This document shows positions 1-9,500 of a DNA stretch of 27,165 nucleotides, one piece after another (the stretch's first letter is position 1; every line of letters begins with the position of its first letter). The stretch is from a virus, in IMG/VR virus record IMGVR_UViG_3300047318_000256, positions 1-27,165 of that record. One strand, 5' to 3'. A program made the position numbers and the translations under genes. The notes under the pieces are model-generated. The model had not been told where the DNA came from. It did no database searches and saw only the letters and a list, made by a program, of their open reading frames with translations.

Positions 1-24
1 CTAAGCGGGGACGACCCCGTAAGC

Positions 25-50
25 AGTAAGTAAGTATCTAAGTAAGTAAG
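25..50 (+). repeat. TAAG tetranucleotide repeat, copy 1
   Basis: Two short runs of GTAA/TAAG units flank a TATC core and run straight into the AAGGAGG ribosome binding site of the connector gene. Related arrays lie at 6478-6506, 12591-12610 and, on the other strand, 19061-19089. Function unknown. Confidence 0.7.
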
Positions 51-62
51 GAGGCCGCACGC

Positions 63-896
63 GTGCGCCTACGCCTAGGACGGGCCGTAAGCCTGTCTGT
101 CGATTTCGCAGATGATGAGGACGGCGGCACGGCCAGTAGCGTGCGCCTAAAGGTCTACCAGGGGCGTACAGCAGTCCCTACCGACCCCGGGGCGGTAGTT
201 GATATCGCCGCGAACGGGAGCGGCGCTCTATGGGCCGCCCAGTGGACGCCTGGGGCCCTGGGGGAGTACACGGGTTACTGGTCCCACAGCACCGGCTACC
301 GGCGCTTTGTGTTTGAGGTAACCGAATCGCCCATCGTCTCCGTTAAGGACGTCCGAGCGTTTGAAGAGGTTCTAGCCAACACGGGTAAGTTCCCAGCGGC
401 TCTAATTATCGCCGCCCGTGATGCAACGGAAGAGGAATTCGAGCGGATTACCGGGCGATCCTTTGTGCTGAGGGGGAAGTCATTTACTGACACCCTTAGC
501 CATGACGCAGACTTTATCCCTTTCCCGGATTGGGACGTGACTAAGGTCAAGTCTCTTACGGTTGACGGGGTGGCCGTTGACACGGCCAGTATTACAGACA
601 CCACCATTCCGGGTGTCCAGTTCGATAGGGCCCTATCTTCGGGGACGGTCATTACCGTCTCTTACGAGTACGGCATTTCTCCGCCTCCGGCAGACGTTAA
701 GCGCGCTGCCCTGTTGCGCGTTAGAGACTTGCTTGTCTCAATTAACTCCGGCATCCCGGATCGTGCCGTTTCCTTCCAGGTTAACGACATGGGCACCTAT
801 CAGCTCGCTACTGCGGGACGAGCCGGTTTTGAAACCGGCCTCCCCGAGGTGGACGCCATCCTTTCGCGTTACGACGTGGAAAGGTGGCTTATCTAA
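63..896 (+). CDS. Head-tail connector (adaptor) with N-terminal Ig-like extension
   Basis: This 277-residue protein is read as the head completion/adaptor protein that joins the portal ring to the tail. GTG start, with AAGGAGG eight bases upstream. Residues from about 90 to the end have the pattern of gp6-like connectors: a helical segment (VSVKDVRAFEEVL), an 'AARDATEEEFERITGRSF' stretch, a beta-rich middle, and a C-terminal 'ADVKRAALLRVRDLL' helix. The first ~85 residues look like a beta-sandwich ending in 'GALGEYTGYWSHSTGYRRFVFEV', typical of Ig-like folds, and make the protein longer than usual connectors. Its stop overlaps the next start (TAATG), so the two are probably translationally coupled. 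The assignment rests on position and motif pattern, not on a search. Confidence 0.7.
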   Translation: MRLRLGRAVSLSVDFADDEDGGTASSVRLKVYQGRTAVPTDPGAVVDIAANGSGALWAAQWTPGALGEYTGYWSHSTGYRRFVFEVTESPIVSVKDVRAFEEVLANTGKFPAALIIAARDATEEEFERITGRSFVLRGKSFTDTLSHDADFIPFPDWDVTKVKSLTVDGVAVDTASITDTTIPGVQFDRALSSGTVITVSYEYGISPPPADVKRAALLRVRDLLVSINSGIPDRAVSFQVNDMGTYQLATAGRAGFETGLPEVDAILSRYDVERWLI

Positions 897-1315
897 TGTC
901 TAACGCGCTTGACGTTAAGGCGGCCCTACTGGGCCGCATTAGCGCCATTCCTGAACTCTCCGGTTATCAAATCACCTGGTCTATCCCCCGTAGCACTGAA
1001 AAGCAATGGGTGATGTTGGGTAAGGTTGATTGGGTCAATACGGCATGGAAGACAAATAGGCAGGTTGAGACGGATTACAGCGTTCACTTTGTGATTAGCG
1101 TTGATATCCCTGCGTCCACTGCCCAGGACGTTGAAACGGCGGCCCTGGGGGTTGCCGAGTATTGCCGTAAGGCCGTGGAAAGCGAGCCGTCCCTAGGCGG
1201 GGTGGCGATCAGTTCTGTTATGGCCCCGGAGCGTCTCATTTCCTGGCCTACCCCCGAGGGCTTTGAGGCCCAGTGGGAAGGGTCATTCGAGATTAAGGCC
1301 CGGGAGAACCGCTAG
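896..1315 (+). CDS. Tail terminator-like protein
   Basis: 139 residues. Start placed at the ATG sharing bases with the connector stop (TAATG); a GTG twelve bases upstream in the same frame has no better ribosome binding site. An N-terminal helix (NALDVKAALLGRIS) is followed by beta-strand-like segments and a Cys-containing helix (AALGVAEYCRKAV). The size and the place between connector and major tail protein fit the tail terminator, which caps the tail tube and docks it to the head. No catalytic motif is expected. It could instead be a minor head completion protein. Function is inferred mainly from gene order. Confidence 0.6.
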   Translation: MSNALDVKAALLGRISAIPELSGYQITWSIPRSTEKQWVMLGKVDWVNTAWKTNRQVETDYSVHFVISVDIPASTAQDVETAALGVAEYCRKAVESEPSLGGVAISSVMAPERLISWPTPEGFEAQWEGSFEIKARENR

Positions 1316-1356
1316 GTGCCCGTGTGAGGGCCGAACAATGAAAGGAGGTAGCCGGA

Positions 1357-1524
1357 GTGAAGGTTACTTACCAGGGCCCTTACGGGGCCGTTGACGTCCC
1401 GTCGCTGGGGCTCACCGTAGCGGCCGGGGAGACCGTAGAGGTTCCCGACCCGATTGGCGTTGACCTAATTACCCGTGATGACTGGGCGGAGGCCCGAATT
1501 ACTACAAAGAAGAGTGAGGGCTAA
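1357..1524 (+). CDS. Small conserved-position tail-region protein
   Basis: A 55-residue protein starting at GTG, preceded by a strong AAAGGAGGT ribosome binding site, and ending in a TAA whose last A is the first base of the major tail protein ATG (TAATG). The sequence starts MKVTYQGPYGAVDVPSLGL and is acidic with a basic end (TTKKSEG). Strong ribosome binding site, tight coupling and the lack of any other gene in this gap support it as real. Its function is unknown; it may be a small assembly factor or a capsid/tail decoration peptide. No domain recognised. Confidence 0.75.
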   Translation: MKVTYQGPYGAVDVPSLGLTVAAGETVEVPDPIGVDLITRDDWAEARITTKKSEG

Positions 1525-2510
1525 TGTCGAGCGTATTTGATTCATACGTTGGTGCCGTTGATGAGGTGACGTACGGCACTGCCGTTTCCGTTTCCCGATT
1601 TTATGAGCTATCCAAGGAATCCATTGCCGGTAAGTATGAGCGCGTCGAATCGTCCGCCATGCAGAACGGCCAGCGCGTTATGCGCGCGGATAGATTCGCA
1701 CCCAACCCTAAGGGTGCCGAGGGCTCCCTAGAGCTGGAAGTCCTGGACAAGAGTTACGCGTTTTGGCTTAAGCACATGCTGGGCAACGTCGTTAAGGGCA
1801 CTGCTGACCCGGACGGGTTTAGCGTCTTTACCGCTACGATTGCTGATCTAGCGGGTAAGTCTTTTACTGCGGAAGTTGGACGCGTTGACGCGTCCGGCGC
1901 CCTTTCGCAGTTCAATTACACGGGCGGTAAGGTTAATGGTTGGGAGATTTCCAATCAGATTGACGGTGTCCTAAACCTTAACCTGGACGTCCTTTTCTCT
2001 AAGGAAACGGTTCGTGTCGGTTCGCCGGTTACGCCGACTTACCCGGCTAGCGCGAACCTCTTTACGTACCTCGGCGGTACGTTCACTGTGGACGCCGCGA
2101 CGGTTGCTGTTTCCGAGGTTTCCATTAAGGGCGACAACGGCCTTAAGGATGACCGTTGGGCGATTGGCGTTGGTCGACGGGAGCCGCGAGAGGAAAAGGC
2201 TCGCGACATTAGCTTTGAGCTAAAGGGCGACTTTGACTCTATGACTGCCTACAACAAGGTTGTAGCGGCTACCGCGTCCGGCGCCCTGGGGGCCCTGTCG
2301 TTTACGTGGGGCGGTGTGCCTCCGGTCCCTGCCCAGCCCACTAAGTTCCCGACGATTACGGTAACGATCCCTAACGCCCGGTTTGATGAGGCTACGCCGA
2401 ATGTGGAGGCTGGAAAGCTACCGGATATCTCCATTAGCGGTAAGGCTCTTAACCTGACCGGAAATGACGCGATCACCATTGCTTACAAGTCTCTAGACAC
2501 GGCCGTCTAA
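1524..2510 (+). CDS. Major tail protein (tail tube subunit)
   Basis: 328 residues. It is read as the subunit that polymerises into the tail tube around the tape measure. The N-terminus (SSVFDSYVGAVDEVTYGTAV) matches the common start of siphovirus tail tube proteins, with the 'DEVTYGT' turn. A long beta-rich body follows, with 'NGWEISNQIDGVLNLNLDVL' near residues 140-160, typical of the central tube strands. The position two genes after the connector and before the chaperone pair and tape measure fits. Coupled to the 55-residue gene upstream by TAATG and followed after two bases by the next gene. Confidence 0.82.
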   Translation: MSSVFDSYVGAVDEVTYGTAVSVSRFYELSKESIAGKYERVESSAMQNGQRVMRADRFAPNPKGAEGSLELEVLDKSYAFWLKHMLGNVVKGTADPDGFSVFTATIADLAGKSFTAEVGRVDASGALSQFNYTGGKVNGWEISNQIDGVLNLNLDVLFSKETVRVGSPVTPTYPASANLFTYLGGTFTVDAATVAVSEVSIKGDNGLKDDRWAIGVGRREPREEKARDISFELKGDFDSMTAYNKVVAATASGALGALSFTWGGVPPVPAQPTKFPTITVTIPNARFDEATPNVEAGKLPDISISGKALNLTGNDAITIAYKSLDTAV

Positions 2511-2512
2511 GG

Positions 2513-2995
2513 ATGGCTAGGGCTAGCCGTCGCTCGTCCCGTGGTGCCGGTTCCCGAGGTTCCGGCCCCCGGGGCGGGTGGGGAAAGTCAGGTACCGGTT
2601 TTACGCCGGAAGGATTCGACGAGTTTAAGGCTGCGCTTAGAGAAATGGCGGCCGAAATGCCGTCGATTGTTTCCAAGACCGATATGGAAATCGGTGAGGA
2701 AGTCCTTAAGCGTGCTAGGAAGCGCGCTAATCAACTCGGGGGCGTGGCCCCTAAGGCTATGCGCTCCGCGCGCGTTGAACGGAAGTACGGCAACGTAAAG
2801 GTTAAGTACGGCGGCCCTCAGTGGCCTTATGCCATGGGTGCCGAATTTGGCGCCCACCACTACGGACAGTTCAAATCTTACCGGCGTGCCGGGTATTTCT
2901 TCTTCCAGTCGAAATATGAGGTTGAGCATTACGACGTAGAACGAACTTACTATGAAGCATTTTCCCGGGCTATGCGTCACGCATTCCCGGACTAA
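2513..2995 (+). CDS. HK97-gp10-like tail/neck completion protein
   Basis: 160 residues with a very basic, Gly/Arg/Ser-rich N-terminus (ARASRRSSRGAGSRGSGPRG) that is probably disordered. The core (EGFDEFKAALREMAAEMP, then EEVLKRARKRANQLGGVAP, then YAMGAEFGAHHYGQF) has the layout of HK97 gp10-like proteins: amphipathic helix, a helix leading into 'A...P', and a conserved Tyr..Gly-Glu-Phe-Gly stretch. Such proteins act in head-tail joining or tail completion. It sits two bases after the major tail gene, later than is typical for gp10 proteins. Family call is tentative. Confidence 0.55.
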   Translation: MARASRRSSRGAGSRGSGPRGGWGKSGTGFTPEGFDEFKAALREMAAEMPSIVSKTDMEIGEEVLKRARKRANQLGGVAPKAMRSARVERKYGNVKVKYGGPQWPYAMGAEFGAHHYGQFKSYRRAGYFFFQSKYEVEHYDVERTYYEAFSRAMRHAFPD

Positions 2996-3015
2996 TCAGA
3001 AATGGAGTAGGAACC

Positions 3016-3321
3016 ATGAAGGTTATTTTCGATCCTAACAGTTTGACGCTCGGTGACATGTTCCTCTTTAAGGACAAGACTGGCGTTAGCGTCCAGGACG
3101 CTTTTTCTCCGAAGGTTAAGAAGGATCCGGAAACCGGGGAAGTTGTGAAGGATTCCCGGGGCCGTCCCGTTAAGGACACGGACCTTGACCCGGGTCACCT
3201 TATCGCTCTCGTGTGGCTACTTAAGCGCAAGGAGGATGCGGAGTTCAGTTACGAGGATGCGTTTAACGTCCCTGCGGTTGAACTTGAGGTGGAGTCCCCG
3301 GAGGACGACCCAAAAGACTAG
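3016..3321 (+). CDS. Tail assembly chaperone, short form (gpG-like)
   Basis: 101 residues, ATG start with GGAGTAGG upstream. It is read as the zero-frame product of the two-protein tail assembly chaperone system that escorts the tape measure during tail building. The sequence is charged, with a 'TLDPGHL..LVWLLKRKEDAEFSYEDAFN' type helical core and an acidic end (VESPEDDPKD). The last codons contain the slippery heptamer CCCAAAA, and shifting one base back opens a second ORF. Position directly before the tape measure fits the role. Confidence 0.82.
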   Translation: MKVIFDPNSLTLGDMFLFKDKTGVSVQDAFSPKVKKDPETGEVVKDSRGRPVKDTDLDPGHLIALVWLLKRKEDAEFSYEDAFNVPAVELEVESPEDDPKD

Positions 3322-3449
3322 GAATCCTTAAGGGCTATGCAGCGTTCTGCCGCTTTTACGGAATCGGGTTTGAAGAACTAATGCGCATGCCGTTGGACGT
3401 GTTTAACGCGTTTGAGGAACACCGGCAGGAGGTTTACAGGAGGGGCTAA
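3016..3449 (+). CDS. Tail assembly chaperone, -1 frameshift fusion (gpGT-like)
   Basis: Ribosomes that slip one base back at 3309-3315 would read codons 3016-3315, re-read base 3315 and continue to the TAA at 3447-3449, giving 144 residues. The added 44 residues (RLGILKGYAAFCRFYGIGFE followed by ELMRMPLDVFNAF) look like the T domain of such proteins, which contacts the tape measure. The second ORF has no ribosome binding site of its own and no good start near its beginning, which supports frameshifting. The fusion ends just before the tape measure GTG. A stimulatory downstream structure was not clear by eye. Confidence 0.82.
3309..3315 (+). other. -1 ribosomal frameshift slippery heptamer
   Basis: CCCAAAA in phase C CCA AAA, six to thirteen bases before the zero-frame TAG at 3319-3321. 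It fits X_XXY_YYZ exactly: both tRNAs can re-pair after a one-base slip (CCC AAA). Confidence 0.85.
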
Positions 3450-3451
3450 AC

Positions 3452-6400
3452 GTGTCGGGCAGTAATCAGAATCTATCTATCACTATTACCGGTGATGCGT
3501 CCGACGCGATGAGCGCCCTACAGCAGCTTGGGCAGCGTGTAGGACAGTCGGCCGACGATATGGCCCAGGCGGGCGAACAGGCCGGTTCCGGGGGCGGACG
3601 CGGCCTCCTAGCGGGCTTCAACGCCATTAACCCCGCAATCCTGGAGGGCGTGGGAAGCCTAGCCGCTAAGGCTGGGGAAGTCCTCATGGACGGCATAGCC
3701 CAGGCCATGGACCAGGAAAAGGTTATCGACAAGCTACAGGCTTCTTTGGGTGCCTCGGATGAGGTGGCTAAAAAGGCCGGTAAGGCGGCGGGAGACCTTT
3801 ACACCAATGGAGTTGTTGACACCTTCCAGGAGGGTGCGGACGCTATCGGACAGGTAATGTCTTCCGGTCTAGCCCCCCCGGACGCGACTAATGCTCAGCT
3901 AGAGGAAATCGCTACAAAGGTTGCTGACGTATCCCACACCTTTGACCAGGATCTAGGCGGCACCGCTAATGCGGTGGGTCAGATGATGCGTACAGGTATG
4001 GCGAAGAATGCTACGGAAGCGTTGGACATCATTACTAGGGGATTCCAGAATGTTGGACCCAACGGGGCCGATGACCTCCTAGACACCCTTAACGAGTATG
4101 GCGTCCAGTTCCAAGGTTTGGGCCTTGACGGTGAGGACGCTATGGGAATCATCGTCCAGGCTATGAAGGGTGGCGCTAGGAATACCGACCTAGCGGCGGA
4201 CGCTCTTAAGGAATTCCGCGTAAGGGCGATTAACCTTAATGACACGAACGCACAACAGGGTTTTAAGGCCCTGGGTCTTAACGCTAAAGATATGGCTAAG
4301 AAGGTTGCGGGTGGGGGTTCTTCCGCTAAGGAAGCGCTACAGCAGACAATCGACAAGCTGAAAAAGATTAAGGATCCTGCGAAGCAGGCGACAGTTTCAG
4401 CGATGCTATTCGGCACTCAGTCGGAGGATATGGCTAAGGCCCTTGCGGGCATTGATCCGTCTAAGGCTACCTCCGCCCTGGGTAAGGTCGGCGGTTCCGC
4501 AAAGAAGATGGGTGACACCCTAAGGGATAACGCGTCAACGCGTATCGACATCTTTAAGCGCAAGCTAGAGCAAGGTTTCGTCCAGGCTATCGGTAACTAT
4601 GTCCTGCCGTCCCTTAACAAGCTGACGATTTATCTTAGTCAGCATTTTGGGCCCAGCATTCATACCGCAACGGGTTACCTACAGGGCCTTTTCGATAAGG
4701 CCAAAAGTGGGGGTAGCTCTCTGGCCCCCCTCCAGTCGGGTTTCACTAATGCCATGAGCGGCGTAAAGACCGCCATGGGTGGCGCAGTGACTTTCGTCAA
4801 AACGCACTTCATGCCCTGGTTTAAGGAACAGCTACCGAAGATTAAGCCCGTAGTGTCCCAGGTCGCTAAGACCGTGGGTGCAGCTATGACGTTTATTGGC
4901 GACTACATAAAGACCCTGGTTAAGGTTGCTTCCTATATTTGGAAGAAATTTGGAGGCACCATAAAGTCGGTGATCTCCGGGGCTATTGACACTGTGGTTG
5001 GAATCGTAAAGGGACTCTTTAAGGTCCTACAGGGTCTTTTCCAGGTCGGTTCCGGAATCCTAACCGGTGACTGGAAAAAGGTTTGGACAGGCCTAAAGAA
5101 TATCGTGAGCGGCCTAAAGGGCGCTATCGTTTCCGCCGTAAAGGGTGTCTGGAATGGCATAACCAATTCCGCTAAGGGCATCATTAAGGGAATGGGTAGT
5201 ATCGGTAAAGATATTGTCATGGGCCTAGTTCACGGTATTACCTCCCTAGGTTCCTGGGTTGCTTCAAAGGTGAAGAACTTTGTCACTTCCTATATCCCGA
5301 ACAGTATTAAGAAGGTTCTGGGTATTGCGTCACCTTCAAAGGTGACAAAGGAATTGGGTAAGTGGGCCGGTATGGGCCTAGTGGTCGGTATGACTGGCAC
5401 GTCGGCAAAGGTTAAGGCCACCGCAAAGAAGCTAGCGGACGCTATCCATAAGGCCATTAAGGGATCTCACGGTAAGACTAAGAGCGCTCTGCAAAAGCTG
5501 AGCGACATTATCTCTAAGGACAATAAAAAGCTTTTGGGTCTAGCTAAGATGCGCGACAAAATCGCGGCGAAGCTAAAGGCGGCAGAAAAGAAACTGTCTG
5601 ATCTCAAAAAGGCTAAGTCTGACTATGCGGCCAACGTCCGCAGTAACATTCTTGGCTCTGCAAATATTACGTCCAACGATGATGGCTCGGTTGTCTCTAC
5701 CGGATCCATTCTGCAAAAGCTAAAGGACGCTGCGGTTAAGGCCCAGAAGTTTGCGCAGAATATTGCGGCAATGAAGGCTAAGGGTGTCTCTAGTGCCGTC
5801 ATTGACCAAATTGTGCAACAGGGTGTAGAGGGCGGTTCGGAGGCTGCGGCGGCCCTATCGTCCGGCACCCCCGAGCAGATTAAGGCCATTAATGACCAGC
5901 AAAAGAAGCTAGCAGATGCCGCCACTAAGGCGGGCAAGGTTTCCTCTAGCTCAATGTACGACACCGGCATTAATGCCGCTAAGGGTCTAGTTAAGGGTCT
6001 GAAAAAGCAGAAAAAGGCCATTGAAAAGACCATGTTGGACATAGCCCGGTCCATGGTTAAGGCTATTAAGAAGGCTTTGGGGATTAAGTCCCCTAGTCGG
6101 GTTATGGCCAAAATTGGTGACTGGACCGCCGAGGGCTTCATTAGAGCCCTAAATCGGCGCGTACGTGAGGCCGAGATAGCCGGTAGGGCTCTCGGCTGGG
6201 CAGTCAATCGCGGCGCCACTCACAGGACGGCCGGGTGGGATGCCCTTAAGGAGCATGCGCGATTGGGGGCCTCCACTGCCAACGCTAATGCGTCCGGGTC
6301 GGACGCGGTTTACGTCCGAGGCAACTCTAAGGAGACGCTACCGGCTGTTATTAACGTTCATGTCGCTGGGCACGTCACCACTGAAAGGGATCTAGCAAAG

Positions 6401-6472
6401 GTTATTTCCGGTCATGTGCGTGATGAGTTCATTCGCCTAAAGAAGAGGAACGGAGGAAGGAGCGGGCTCTAG
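3452..6472 (+). CDS. Tape measure protein
   Basis: 1006 residues, GTG start behind AGGAGG. It sets tail length and is carried in the tail tube; at about 1.5 angstrom per residue the predicted tail is near 150 nm. The N-terminus is Ala/Gly-rich (SITITGDASDAMSALQQLG). There are helical and hydrophobic stretches around residues 460-600 (VVGIVKGLFKVLQGLFQVGSG), and a Lys-rich coiled-coil-like part around 680-730. Two copies of a 'SPS(K/R)V...G.W...G' motif at about residues 627 and 880 are common in tape measures. It is by far the longest helical ORF and follows the chaperone pair, so the assignment is firm. Confidence 0.93.
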   Translation: MSGSNQNLSITITGDASDAMSALQQLGQRVGQSADDMAQAGEQAGSGGGRGLLAGFNAINPAILEGVGSLAAKAGEVLMDGIAQAMDQEKVIDKLQASLGASDEVAKKAGKAAGDLYTNGVVDTFQEGADAIGQVMSSGLAPPDATNAQLEEIATKVADVSHTFDQDLGGTANAVGQMMRTGMAKNATEALDIITRGFQNVGPNGADDLLDTLNEYGVQFQGLGLDGEDAMGIIVQAMKGGARNTDLAADALKEFRVRAINLNDTNAQQGFKALGLNAKDMAKKVAGGGSSAKEALQQTIDKLKKIKDPAKQATVSAMLFGTQSEDMAKALAGIDPSKATSALGKVGGSAKKMGDTLRDNASTRIDIFKRKLEQGFVQAIGNYVLPSLNKLTIYLSQHFGPSIHTATGYLQGLFDKAKSGGSSLAPLQSGFTNAMSGVKTAMGGAVTFVKTHFMPWFKEQLPKIKPVVSQVAKTVGAAMTFIGDYIKTLVKVASYIWKKFGGTIKSVISGAIDTVVGIVKGLFKVLQGLFQVGSGILTGDWKKVWTGLKNIVSGLKGAIVSAVKGVWNGITNSAKGIIKGMGSIGKDIVMGLVHGITSLGSWVASKVKNFVTSYIPNSIKKVLGIASPSKVTKELGKWAGMGLVVGMTGTSAKVKATAKKLADAIHKAIKGSHGKTKSALQKLSDIISKDNKKLLGLAKMRDKIAAKLKAAEKKLSDLKKAKSDYAANVRSNILGSANITSNDDGSVVSTGSILQKLKDAAVKAQKFAQNIAAMKAKGVSSAVIDQIVQQGVEGGSEAAAALSSGTPEQIKAINDQQKKLADAATKAGKVSSSSMYDTGINAAKGLVKGLKKQKKAIEKTMLDIARSMVKAIKKALGIKSPSRVMAKIGDWTAEGFIRALNRRVREAEIAGRALGWAVNRGATHRTAGWDALKEHARLGASTANANASGSDAVYVRGNSKETLPAVINVHVAGHVTTERDLAKVISGHVRDEFIRLKKRNGGRSGL

Positions 6473-6477
6473 TCCCT

Positions 6478-6506
6478 GGGTAGGTAAGTAAGTATCTTAT
6501 CCAGGG
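6478..6506 (+). repeat. TAAG tetranucleotide repeat, copy 2, within an inverted repeat
   Basis: GTAGGTAAGTAAGTATC lies between CCCTGG (6474-6479) and CCAGGG (6501-6506). The same core occurs in reverse at 19061-19089. It lies just after the tape measure stop. Confidence 0.65.
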
Positions 6507-6518
6507 CGGGGCCCGCCC
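6504..6518. terminator. GC-rich hairpin between tape measure and tail-tip genes
   Basis: GGGCGGG and CCCGCCC flank a single G, so some pairs must open to form the loop. It is followed by GTTTATAAAC, itself a palindrome, not by a T run. It may be a weak terminator, an RNA processing site or a translation-control structure for the gene at 6533. Confidence 0.45.
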
Positions 6519-6532
6519 CGTTTATAAACCCT

Positions 6533-9500
6533 ATGGCAAGTAATGTGAGACTTTCCCCTAATGCTGCGGTCGCTTTCGAATCGGAGATTAGCGACACCCC
6601 AACCTTTTCCGATGTAACCTCATGGGTTAGCTCTTTCAGTACTTCCCGTGGGCGCTCTTTTGAACTAGATCAGTTTGAGACTGGCACCATTTCCATGAAT
6701 TTGGATAATACCGATGGGCGGTTTACTCCCGAGCGCATCAATGCCGCAGGGTATGAACTATTCGCCGCTAACGTAGTAAACCCCTCGGTCACTAACGTAT
6801 TCGCCGTATCGAACGGCGTAACCCTCTCTAACTACACACTGCCCTCGACGGGCAAGAGTACGCTTAAGGTAACTATCCCCACCCTAGGCGGCACAGGGCT
6901 TTCCCTCGTGTCCGCGCCGCTTACTGCGGTCGTCGGTACTACGCGGCTGGTTGGCACTTTTAAGTGGCGTAAGTTTTCGTCCAGTGATGCGACTATGACC
7001 CTGCGGCCTAACCTTGATTGGTATAACGCTAACCAGGTGCTCATTAGGTCACATCCTCTCACCGCAACCATTGCGGTAAGCAGTGACACCACGGCCACTA
7101 CGGGAACGTTTTCGTGCGAGGTACCGGTAGACGCCTATTTTGTTAAGGTCCGATTCTCTAACTCTACTGGCACCACGGCTACTAACCTCCTCCTGGAGGA
7201 GTGTCACCTAAACAACGATGATCCTTACGTTATTTTTGATTCAGCTTTTGGCGCCTATAAGAGCAAGGTTACGCCGAACAGGCGGGTAAAGGTTCATTCC
7301 GTCATGGGGGGCAACCTTATGCCCCGCTGGGTGGCTTCCCCGATCCTGGGGCAGGAGTCTTACGCCCCTGGAGGGCGCTTTGAGCGGACGGACGGCCCCT
7401 CCGGGCAACACTGGTGGACGTACTCTTTCCAAAGCGTCGGTAGCCCGCCTACGGCCGATGCTGGCAACACGTCGTTCCGGGTGAAGATGAATAAGGCCAC
7501 AGCTAACGCTGTGACCGGAACGGCTGTAGGGGTTACAGGCTTTTACGCGCAGACCCCCATTTACGCTAACCGTCAGTACCGTATTCGTTTCTGGGCTAGA
7601 GCAGACACGGGCGTTGGCATTCCCCCGTCGGGCACATTCCGTGTGGAGACTTTCGACAGAGCTAACAATAGCTCTAGCTGGAATTTTACTTCTGTTGCTT
7701 GGACTCCCACGGATGGCACATGGTTTAGATTCGACCAGACCATTAACACCGTTGCTGATCACAAGTCTATTGATCTGCGGATCACTAACCATTTTGGTGA
7801 CGCCGTTCTTTCTCAGAACGTCACATCGGATTACGCAATTGAGTTTATGGGTCTCCAGGTTCAGGACGTCACCACGGATGCTAACCCGCTGGATTATGCG
7901 TACGGCGACGGCGCCGAACCGGCCTTTAACGGCTACGTCGAAAAGTGGTCCTCCACCACCTATAACCCTTACGGTAATCAGGAGGTAGAACTAACCGCCT
8001 CGGACGATTTCCGCATTTTCTCTGACACGATTCTCCCTAACCCTGTTAGGGGTGGAGTGCTAGCGGATCCCAGTCTAGTGATGTATTACCCGTTTGATGA
8101 TCCAGCGGGTAGCACTAGGGCCCTGGACGGTTTTAACTCTACGGCTGGTGGCGGAAACATGGTTAACTCGACGTCGGGCGCGGCTACTCTCACGTTTGGT
8201 GTGACAGGTTTTGTGGGTGGCGCTAATGACGGTACGTGTCTCCAGTTCTCTGCCCCCTCGCCCTCTACGGCGGGAACCTATATTGGCACGAACGCCACTA
8301 TGTCTAACGCGTTCCGTATCACCTCCACACCGGATACCGGTTTTCAGCTGTCATTCTGGTTTAAGGTTCCAGCCGGTTCCCGTCCGGCTGATGGATCGCA
8401 TTACGCGGTATTCGCCGCGTCCCGATGGTCCGATTGGGCTAGCACACATCTAGTGTCGCTATTCGGCGACGCTAACGGCGACTACGTTTACACCCGCTGG
8501 GCACATATCAGCACTGGTTACCTGGTCGCTAAGACTAGAGGCACTCTCTTTGACGGTAACCCGCATTTCGTTGTGATTAACGGTGCAGCTCTCACGAACC
8601 CCTCTAACGGGGGTCGCGCTATTTCCGTTTACGTTGACGGAGTGCTAGCAGGGTCCACCACGACCCCCACAGGGGCCGCGCCGGTGGCGGATGATTACTA
8701 CATTGGCGCGTCTCCCGACACCACGGGAAACACGTTCCGGTGGCAATACGTGGGCTTCCTGTCCCACCTGTCGCTATCGACGAGTAACGCTCTTAGCCCT
8801 ACGGACAGGTATACGGCGAAGCTTTGGGAAAAGGCCCCGTCTAAGACCGGTGGGTTCGCCCTCCGGTATATCTGCCAGTGTGTGAACCCTACCCGCTATG
8901 CGGCGGTGGACGTTGATACCGGCCCTACAACCGGCTACAACCTTTACCCGGCCACGTTCACTAATTCGTCTGCCCTAAGTGTTGTCCAGGATATCGCTAA
9001 GGACTTGCGCGGATTCATTTACGCCAATAGAGACGGCCGCATTTCGTGGTTTAAGCGGGACACTGTGGCCGCCCTCCTAAACGGCACCCCCACTGTTGGG
9101 CAGGGTATAACCCTTGACTTTGCCCAGGGTGAGGCGCCGGAACCCGGCTGGTCTTATGAGGCGGATATCACGAAGATTTACAACTATGTTGAGGGTACGC
9201 ACATCAATAGCGGTAATACGTACACCAATATTGACACGACTTCCGTACAGCGTTACGGAAAGAGGGTTTACTCTTTCGAGAGTAATTTGTCTGTTGCGGC
9301 AAACGTTGAACAGCAAGTTGCCGACTTGCTAGGCGGCGATGATGCATACGACGAACCTAAAGTCCAACTAGGTGACCTCACGTTTAATCTCGCCGCTAAT
9401 TACCCTATGGCCGCAAAGCTTCTAAGGCTTGACCTCCTGGGCATTATCACGCTAACTAATCTGCCTGATTATGCCCCGTGGGCTACAACCTATCTGCAAG

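Noticed and set aside
1-62. End of an upstream gene at the left edge
   Set aside because: A TAA at 2-4 might be the stop of a gene outside the window, but only one possible codon is visible, so no gene is called.
562-903. Second-frame ORFs over the connector and major tail genes
   Set aside because: Arg/Ser/Leu-rich shadow frames inside clearly coding genes; no independent starts with ribosome binding sites.
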